A stretch of 64,000 bases of DNA from Methanothermobacter tenebrarum (GTDB lineage Archaea; Methanobacteriota; Methanobacteria; Methanobacteriales; DSM-23052), in NCBI RefSeq assembly GCF_023167465.1, contig NZ_AP025698.1, forward strand, positions 372,001 to 436,000. Reading direction: 5' to 3'. The translations under genes were made by a program, and so were the position numbers. Positions 58,707 to 64,000 of the stretch are shown here, piece after piece. Below the pieces are notes generated by a model that was given only the letters and a program-made list of their open reading frames with translations, ran no database searches and had not been told where the DNA came from. Each line of letters starts with the position of its first letter. Position 1 is the first letter of the stretch.

Positions 58707-60463
58707 CTTAACACCTCATTACATTGTTGGACGATCTTCTCTTCGATTTCTTTGATCCTTTCATCAAATTCGTCTTCTGGTATGTATTTCATACGTCCAA
58801 TTTCTTCTTTAACTGGAAGGTTTACAAGGTCTGCTGCTGGGGCTCCTCTCTCTAGTGCTTCTGTGGCGTGTTCATGGAATTTCATTATAGTTTTAAGCAT
58901 CTTTAACTGTTTCTTTGGCGAGCAGTAGGTGTCGACTTCATGGTAGGCGTTCTGTTGGAGGAAGTCTTCACGTATCATCCTCGTGGTTTCGAGGGTTATT
59001 CTTTCCCTGTGTGGTAGCGCGTCGGGTCCTACAAGTTGCACCACTTCTTGGAGTTCGGCTTCTTTTTGGAGTAGTGCCATTGCATTATCCCTTGTGATTC
59101 TCCATTCTGGGTCGACGTTTTTAGCCCACCATCTTTCTATGCTGTCAATGTATAGTGAATAGCTTTGGAGCCAGTCTATGGCTGGGAAGTGACGTTTATC
59201 TGCAAGTGAAGCGTCAAGTGCCCAGAACACTTTACATATTCTTAGGGTGTTCTGTGTAACTGGCTCTGAGAAGTCCCCGCCTGGTGGGGATACTGCGCCT
59301 ACTATTGATACTGATGCTATCTTGTCCTCTGTACCGACTGTTATGACTCTGCCAGCTCTTTCATAGAATTGGGCGAGTCTTGATGCGAGGTATGCTGGGT
59401 AGCCCTCTTCTCCGGGCATTTCCTCGAGTCGTCCTGAGATTTCTCTCATGGCCTCGGCCCATCTTGATGTTGAATCTGCCATGAGGGCGACGTCATATCC
59501 CATGTCCCTGAAGTACTCAGCGATGGTTATACCCGTGTATACACAGGCTTCCCTTGCTGCTACTGGCATGTTGGAAGTGTTTGCGATGAGCACGGTCCTG
59601 TCCATGAGTGGTTTTCCAGTTTTTGGGTCTTCGAGTTCTGGGAAGTCCTTCAGGACTTCTGTCATCTCATTACCTCTCTCTCCACATCCTACATAGACTA
59701 TGATGTCTGCGTCGGCCCACTTAGCTAATTGTTGTTGGGTTACTGTTTTTCCTGATCCGAATGGTCCTGGTATTGTTGCTGTTCCACCCTTTGCCACTGG
59801 GAAGAATGTGTCCTGTGCTCTTTGACCTGTTATGAGTGGCACGTCAGGGTCTAGTTTCTTCTTGTATGGTCTTGGTTTTCTAACTGGCCATTTTTGCATC
59901 ATCTGGATTTCTTCTGTGCCGGTTTCTGTTTCTACTTCTGCTATGGTGTCCAGTACTGTGTATTCTCCTTGTGGTTCTATGCTTTTCAGCGTCCCTGAAA
60001 TATTTGGTGGTATTGTTATCTTGTGTGTGACTGCTGAGGTTTCTTGGACTTCTCCGATGATGTCTCCGCCTTGTACTCTTTGTCCGGGTTCTGCCAGTGG
60101 TTTGAATTCCCATTTTTTGTCCTTTGGGATTGGGGGTACGTCAACGCCTCTTTGTATGTAGTCTCCTGTTAGTACTTTGATGTTTTCTAGTGGTCTTTGT
60201 ATACCGTCGAAGATTGAGCCGATGATCCCTGGGCCTAGTTCTACTGAGAGGGGGCCTCCTGTGCTTTCTACTGTTTCTCCTGGTTTGATTCCTGTCGTTT
60301 CTTCGTAAACTTGAACGGTGGCCGTGTCACCTTCAAGTTCTATGATTTCTCCTATTAGTTTTTCTTCACCTACTCTTACCATCTCATACATTTGGGTTCC
60401 TCTCATTCCTTCCGCGATGATAACGGGACCTGCGACTTTAATAATTCTTCCTTTCTTTATCAT
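58703..60463 (-). CDS. atpA: A-type ATP synthase subunit A (catalytic)
   Basis: 586 residues. N-terminal barrel (GRIIKVAGPVIIAEGM), the non-homologous insert typical of A/V-type subunit A (about 115-190), Walker A GPFGSGKTVTQQ (about 232-243), VYVGCGERGNEMTEVL with the catalytic Glu (about 257) and Walker B VALMADSTSRWAEAMREISGRLEEMPGEEGYPAYL (in part VALMADSTSRWAEAM). It synthesises ATP from the proton or sodium gradient produced by methanogenesis. Overlaps atpF and atpB by 4 bases each. Confidence 0.98.
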   Translation of the reverse strand: MIKKGRIIKVAGPVIIAEGMRGTQMYEMVRVGEEKLIGEIIELEGDTATVQVYEETTGIKPGETVESTGGPLSVELGPGIIGSIFDGIQRPLENIKVLTGDYIQRGVDVPPIPKDKKWEFKPLAEPGQRVQGGDIIGEVQETSAVTHKITIPPNISGTLKSIEPQGEYTVLDTIAEVETETGTEEIQMMQKWPVRKPRPYKKKLDPDVPLITGQRAQDTFFPVAKGGTATIPGPFGSGKTVTQQQLAKWADADIIVYVGCGERGNEMTEVLKDFPELEDPKTGKPLMDRTVLIANTSNMPVAAREACVYTGITIAEYFRDMGYDVALMADSTSRWAEAMREISGRLEEMPGEEGYPAYLASRLAQFYERAGRVITVGTEDKIASVSIVGAVSPPGGDFSEPVTQNTLRICKVFWALDASLADKRHFPAIDWLQSYSLYIDSIERWWAKNVDPEWRITRDNAMALLQKEAELQEVVQLVGPDALPHRERITLETTRMIREDFLQQNAYHEVDTYCSPKKQLKMLKTIMKFHEHATEALERGAPAADLVNLPVKEEIGRMKYIPEDEFDERIKEIEEKIVQQCNEVLR

Positions 60464-60780
60464 TTTACCAACTCTATTCCAATTACTCTTTTGATAAGCT
60501 CTCTTAGGGGTTCTACTCTTTCTTCAGAGGGACCGTATTTGTCGGGTATTTCTATTATGATTGGTAATGCGCGTGATCCGGTGGTTTCATCAATAAATTC
60601 TCTCAATTCGTCACCAATCTTTTCTGTGATGATTATAATAGAAGTCTCCTTTTTTATAAGGTCTCTGATGATCTTCTCGGCTTCTTCTGGTGTTTCCACG
60701 GCGTGTCCTTCTTTTATACCGGCTAATCTGAAGCCTGTTACGGTGTCTGAATCTGCGACTACTGCTATTTTTGCGCTCAT
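60460..60780 (-). CDS. atpF: A-type ATP synthase subunit F
   Basis: 106 residues: IAVVADSDTVTGFRLAGIKEG (about 4-24, in part SDTVTGFRLAGI) and IIIITEKIGDELREFID, as in subunit F. It is a small Rossmann-like rotor protein next to D that affects hydrolysis. Overlaps atpC and atpA by 4 bases. Confidence 0.97.
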   Translation of the reverse strand: MSAKIAVVADSDTVTGFRLAGIKEGHAVETPEEAEKIIRDLIKKETSIIIITEKIGDELREFIDETTGSRALPIIIEIPDKYGPSEERVEPLRELIKRVIGIELVK

Positions 60781-61901
60781 ATTAACATCTCCTTAAGTAG
60801 GGGTTGGGAGAAGCTTGGTTCCCTTTTACTGCGGGCTATCACTTTGAGGTTTTTGATTTCAGCCTCCTTTCGACTGAGGAATGTTATTATTGGACCTACA
60901 CCAAGGGGCCTTTTTAGTGCGAAGGTTCTTGCGGTCTCATTGATATATTTTTCCAGCGCTCTTTCGAACGTGGCTAGTGATCTTGTTTCTTCGTATTCTG
61001 GGAGTGCTTCTGCGAGTACTGGACCATAGTCTGTGCCCTCTAGTTCGCTTATTATCCCTTTTATGTTCTCTGCTTCCATGAGGTATTCTAGTTTCCATTC
61101 GGGTAGCTGGTAACCTTCTATTATGTAGGGGCTTATGTCCTCGTATTTGAGGTTGTCGGCCTTTGCACGGAGTATTATTTTGAGGTTTGTGGCGTCTATT
61201 TGCGCGCCGAAGTATGTGCGGAGTATCTCAGTATCTTCTTTTGGGATTGATACTTCTTCTAGAACTTCTAGGAGGGTTTCCATGTAGTATTTATCGAGGG
61301 CGGCCTCAAATGGTAATAACATCCCTGTTTTCTCATAATCTGGGAGGGCTGCTTCGAGTATTGGACCATATTCTGTGTCCTCGAAGGCTGTTATTATATC
61401 CTCAACTGTTTTAAGTTCTGTTAACTTTTCTAGTTTGTCTTTTAATTCGCCGAATGGTATCAGGAGGTCCAGTGTCTCCTCCGGGCTCAGACCAGTATCT
61501 TTGGCTGTTAGGAGACTTTTTATGTTTTTGATGTCCCATTTTTTAGATTGTACCTCGAATACTCTTTTCAGCCTTTTTGGTACTATTTCTGTGATTAACT
61601 GGTAGATTTCTGCAAGTTGGCTTTCAAGGGCTTTTTCTATAGGGTACTCATCTATGTATTTTGCATAATCTGGGAAGCCCCTTAGGTAATTTTTGAACTC
61701 TTTAAGGTTTTCAGTTTCCATGACCTCTGTAAGTTGTCTGTCTGTGAATAAACGCCCCATTCTTGCTCTCACTCTTGCAGTGGGATATGCGAATGGTACA
61801 ACGTCCCTGAGAAACCTTATTGTAGGTACTACTATGATGATGGCTCCTGCAGCTGCCACTATACTTATCAGCGCCTTTAGGATGGTGGGGCTGTCAATCA
61901 T
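60777..61901 (-). CDS. atpC: A-type ATP synthase subunit C (V-ATPase d-like)
   Basis: 374 residues. It starts with a hydrophobic stretch (ILKALISIVAAAGAIIIVV) and then the helical funnel fold in three related repeats (YPIEKALESQLAEIY, FEAALDKYYMETLLEVL, FERALEKYINETARTF), which sits on the membrane ring and links it to D and F. The N-terminal hydrophobic segment (about 5-28) may anchor it to the membrane. It follows atpE by 18 bases and overlaps atpF by 4. Confidence 0.96.
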   Translation of the reverse strand: MIDSPTILKALISIVAAAGAIIIVVPTIRFLRDVVPFAYPTARVRARMGRLFTDRQLTEVMETENLKEFKNYLRGFPDYAKYIDEYPIEKALESQLAEIYQLITEIVPKRLKRVFEVQSKKWDIKNIKSLLTAKDTGLSPEETLDLLIPFGELKDKLEKLTELKTVEDIITAFEDTEYGPILEAALPDYEKTGMLLPFEAALDKYYMETLLEVLEEVSIPKEDTEILRTYFGAQIDATNLKIILRAKADNLKYEDISPYIIEGYQLPEWKLEYLMEAENIKGIISELEGTDYGPVLAEALPEYEETRSLATFERALEKYINETARTFALKRPLGVGPIITFLSRKEAEIKNLKVIARSKREPSFSQPLLKEMLI

Positions 61902-61919
61902 GTGTGATCTCTCCCTTTT

Positions 61920-62540
61920 TTAATCAAAGAGGATTTTTGCCACCTCTGAACGCAGAAGCTTTTCGAACCTTGAAAGTCTCGCCTCGATTGTATTGTTGAC
62001 TTCTATTCTCCCGTCCTTGGTTTTGACTATGGCTCCTCCAATGGTCTGTATGGGTTCACCAAGTTCTAGGTTGGTATCTTTGCCCGTGGCTGACTTAACA
62101 TCCTCTGCGATGGAACTTAAGTCCCTTATCTTCTCTTTATCATCCTCCTTGACGTGGACTAACAGTTCTCCTCCCCCGATCTCGGTGGCGGCTTCCTTTA
62201 TAATATCCTTTAATGATTGGATGTATCTTTCATCATTACTAGTCGCTATCCTTTGTAATTCTTCTTCAGCCCTTTTGAATGCCTCGGTGATTACCTCTTC
62301 CCTCGCCTCCAGTTCCGCCCTTCTAGCCTTCATTTTAGCCTCTGATATTACCTGGTGGTATTGCATCCGCGCCTGTTTCCTGGCATTTTCTAGTATTTTC
62401 TCCTTTTCAATAGCTGCTCTCCTTTCACCATCTTCTATTATGGATCCTGCCTTCTTTTCAGCTTCGCTGATTATTTTGTTAGCATTTTCCTGGGCCTCGG
62501 AGATTATGCTGGAGACAATCTTGTCCACTCCAGGGTCCAT
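61920..62540 (-). CDS. atpE: A-type ATP synthase subunit E
   Basis: 206 residues. A long coiled coil at about 5-100 (ISEAQENANKIISEAEKKAG, AEKKAGSIIEDGERRAAIEK) and a globular C-terminal domain with GGAIVKTKDGRIEVNNTIEARLSR (in part TKDGRIEVNNTIEARL), the conserved tail. It is a peripheral stalk stator subunit, with a partner H that would lie upstream of atpI outside the window. It follows atpK by 4 bases. Confidence 0.97.
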   Translation of the reverse strand: MDPGVDKIVSSIISEAQENANKIISEAEKKAGSIIEDGERRAAIEKEKILENARKQARMQYHQVISEAKMKARRAELEAREEVITEAFKRAEEELQRIATSNDERYIQSLKDIIKEAATEIGGGELLVHVKEDDKEKIRDLSSIAEDVKSATGKDTNLELGEPIQTIGGAIVKTKDGRIEVNNTIEARLSRFEKLLRSEVAKILFD

Positions 62541-62544
62541 CTAT

Positions 62545-63042
62545 TTAGCCTCCTCCCATAACGCCACCAACTAGCAAGAGTATTGCTATAAGGAATCCGT
62601 AGATAGCTTGGGTTTCTGGCAGGGCCGTGAATATAATACCCCTCGCGAACATTTCGGGGTTTTCAGTAACTGCACCTACACTCCCTGCTGCTACGTTTCC
62701 CTGGGCTATAGCTGATCCGAAACCTGCAACTCCTATAGCTAAACCTGCGCTCAGGGCTATGATACCACCTGTTGTACCAAGTGCTTTACCGCCGGCTAGG
62801 ATTCCTGAGAATACTATAACTAATATTCCTATAAGGAATCCGTAGATAGCTTGGGTTTCTGGCAGGGCCGTGAATATAATACCCCTCGCGAACATCTCAG
62901 GTTTTTCTGCAACTGCACCTACACTTGCAGCTGCTACGTTTCCCTGAGCTATAGCTGATCCGAAACCTGCGAATGCTATAGCTATTCCAGCTCCTACAGC
63001 CGCTAAAGCTGTTCCTAGTGTAATCTCAACCATTCTTTTCAC
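62545..63042 (-). CDS. atpK: A-type ATP synthase proteolipid subunit K (duplicated hairpin)
   Basis: 165 residues with four membrane helices made of two tandem hairpins. Each has GFGSAIAQGNVAA and ends with GIIFTALPETQAIYGFLI, whose Glu is the ion-binding carboxylate. So each subunit has two ion sites, as reported for Methanothermobacter. The two halves are related at DNA level by a 243-base (81-codon) shift, with 67 identical bases. The start overlaps atpI by 4 bases. Confidence 0.97.
   Translation of the reverse strand: MKRMVEITLGTALAAVGAGIAIAFAGFGSAIAQGNVAAASVGAVAEKPEMFARGIIFTALPETQAIYGFLIGILVIVFSGILAGGKALGTTGGIIALSAGLAIGVAGFGSAIAQGNVAAGSVGAVTENPEMFARGIIFTALPETQAIYGFLIAILLLVGGVMGGG
62586..62895 (-). 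repeat. Direct repeat inside atpK (67 identical bases)
   Basis: 62586-62652 and 62829-62895 are identical over 67 bases with a 243-base offset; high similarity continues on both sides. They encode the second half of each membrane hairpin, including the ion-binding Glu. Synonymous positions are also identical, so recent conversion between the halves is likely. Confidence 0.9.
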
Positions 63043-64000
63043 CTCTCTATTTTGGTAAGTTTTCTTTCAGCACTAAATGGGTCGAATTTTCTCTTTGCTC
63101 CCATGAAGAATTGGGAGAAAAACTCCACATAATGTAAACGGAGTGAATGTATGAAAGCGCCGAGACTCTGGAATGTGTCATTGGCAATATGGCCAAATAC
63201 GAATATTATGGGTGCTAGGGCCACTCCAATTACTGGTATGAGGTTGGCGCATATCTCTGTGACAATATTAACTGTCATGGCCATACCCCCAGTGGATAAA
63301 CAAAGGGCTAACAGTCTTGAATATGATAGTATGGTTCCTAGGAATCCTGAAGCGTCGATGAGACCGAATAGTCCATTATAGTAGACTAATAGTATGATTC
63401 CTAGTACTGCTATACCACCCCCACCTACCATTAATGGGAATATATTGAATAGCCAGCCTAGGGCAGCTAGGAGTATGCCCAACTCGAGTATGAGCCATAC
63501 TATCTGTGATCCCATGGCCTCGCGGATGTTACCCATTTTTATATTGTTCCTTGCGCCAACTATAAGTCCAAAGTTTATATGTAGCACACCCGCGATTAGG
63601 GCCATTAAGAGGACGTTCTGCGGTTCTTTAAACGCATCTACCAATGGTATTACTGTTGGGAGGTTTATGTGAAAGAATCGTGGGAAGAAGTCGCCTAGGA
63701 ATCCGTTTGTAACCATTCCGAGGATGAATGCCCATAGACCGCATGCCATGAATATTATGCCGAAGCTTCTCATAAACTTGTTAACCTTCCCAGGGCCCTT
63801 ATATAATATGAATCCGACCAGGGCATCTATTATCCCATAGAATGCGTCTGTAAGGCAGAAGCCGAAGAAAAATGGGAGTACTATTGCCATGAAAACTGTA
63901 GGGTCATATTCATTATATTTTGGGGGTGAGTACATTTTTATGAATGTTTCGAAGGGTTTCGCGAATCTTGGGTTTTCGAGGAGTATTGGCACTTCATCGT
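63039..64000 (-). CDS. atpI: A-type ATP synthase subunit I, C-terminal part (runs off window)
   Basis: The frame is open to the end of the window, so only the last 319 or so residues of a protein usually near 650 residues are present. This is the membrane half: about seven hydrophobic segments, beginning near FMAIVLPFFFGFCLTDAFYG and including SYSRLLALCLSTGGMAMTVN, where the Arg equivalent to the ion-path arginine of subunit a is found, and ALGIILLVYYNGLFG-like helices, then LGAFIHSLRLHYVEFFSQFF, typical of V/A-type a subunits. It forms the two ion half-channels against the K ring. First gene of the operon inside the window; atpH is expected beyond it. Confidence 0.96.
   Translation of the reverse strand, partial: DEVPILLENPRFAKPFETFIKMYSPPKYNEYDPTVFMAIVLPFFFGFCLTDAFYGIIDALVGFILYKGPGKVNKFMRSFGIIFMACGLWAFILGMVTNGFLGDFFPRFFHINLPTVIPLVDAFKEPQNVLLMALIAGVLHINFGLIVGARNNIKMGNIREAMGSQIVWLILELGILLAALGWLFNIFPLMVGGGGIAVLGIILLVYYNGLFGLIDASGFLGTILSYSRLLALCLSTGGMAMTVNIVTEICANLIPVIGVALAPIIFVFGHIANDTFQSLGAFIHSLRLHYVEFFSQFFMGAKRKFDPFSAERKLTKIER

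Overview
The window is chromosomal DNA of a methanogenic archaeon of the order Methanobacteriales, most like Methanothermobacter. Evidence: Shine-Dalgarno sites of the GGTGAT/GGAGG type with frequent TTG and GTG starts; an archaeal A-type ATP synthase operon in the order I-K-E-C-F-A-B-D; an MreB-like gene (pseudomurein-walled methanogens have one); archaeal topoisomerase VI, RIO1, aIF1A, TiaS and Thg1; and methanogen-only genes for F420 synthesis, methyl-CoM reductase activation (component A2), methanogenesis marker 9 and YcaO/TfuA. There is no insertion sequence, prophage, CRISPR array or rRNA. Gene density is high and neighbours often overlap by 4 bases. Assignment to a genus is inference.

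Layout. 0.8-4.4 kb: an unknown protein, MreB-like actin, RNase HII and an ExbB/ExbD-type proton channel. 4.4-12.2 kb: a methanogenic cofactor cluster with purO, cofE, cofD, arfA, a Dus-like TIM barrel, component A2, methanogenesis marker 9, precorrin-2 dehydrogenase and hemA, so that early F420, tetrapyrrole/F430 and Mcr-activation steps lie together. 12.3-20 kb (minus strand): AAA ATPase, endonuclease IV-like protein, GAPDH, topoisomerase VI A/B, and a ribosome/initiation set (KH protein, RIO1, aIF1A). 20-32.7 kb: moeA, cobK, a Ca-type P-ATPase, rimI, carAB (carB unsplit), an amidohydrolase, a stress protein and a CBS protein. 32.7-38.4 kb (minus): a LarE-like sulfur transferase behind tfuA and ycaO (predicted Mcr thioglycine system), an M50 protease, a histidine kinase and an Fe-dependent alcohol dehydrogenase. 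38.5-47.8 kb: an M24 peptidase, a pilus TadC-like protein with a class III pilin, lactaldehyde dehydrogenase (cofA), a radical SAM enzyme, nadX, thg1, a JAMM protease and serA. 48.2-56.2 kb: an HTH regulator, tiaS, archaeal PEP carboxylase, two tRNA-Gln genes, an ATP-grasp enzyme and small conserved proteins. 56.2-64 kb (minus): the A1Ao ATP synthase, whose atpI runs off the window.

The most unusual structure is a family of related non-coding elements in the three large intergenic regions (about 0.6-0.8, 47.9-48.25 and 52.87-53.42 kb). Each has a TATA-like box, then about 90-105 nt with a GGGACA hairpin, an ATGAGAAAACCCC block, a TCATCATYRAAGCA box in three of the four, and a closing TAGTTC(A). 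Compensating base differences in two helices and loss of any shared reading frame suggest a structured RNA family. Two copies end exactly 34 nt before the start codon of an uncharacterised gene.
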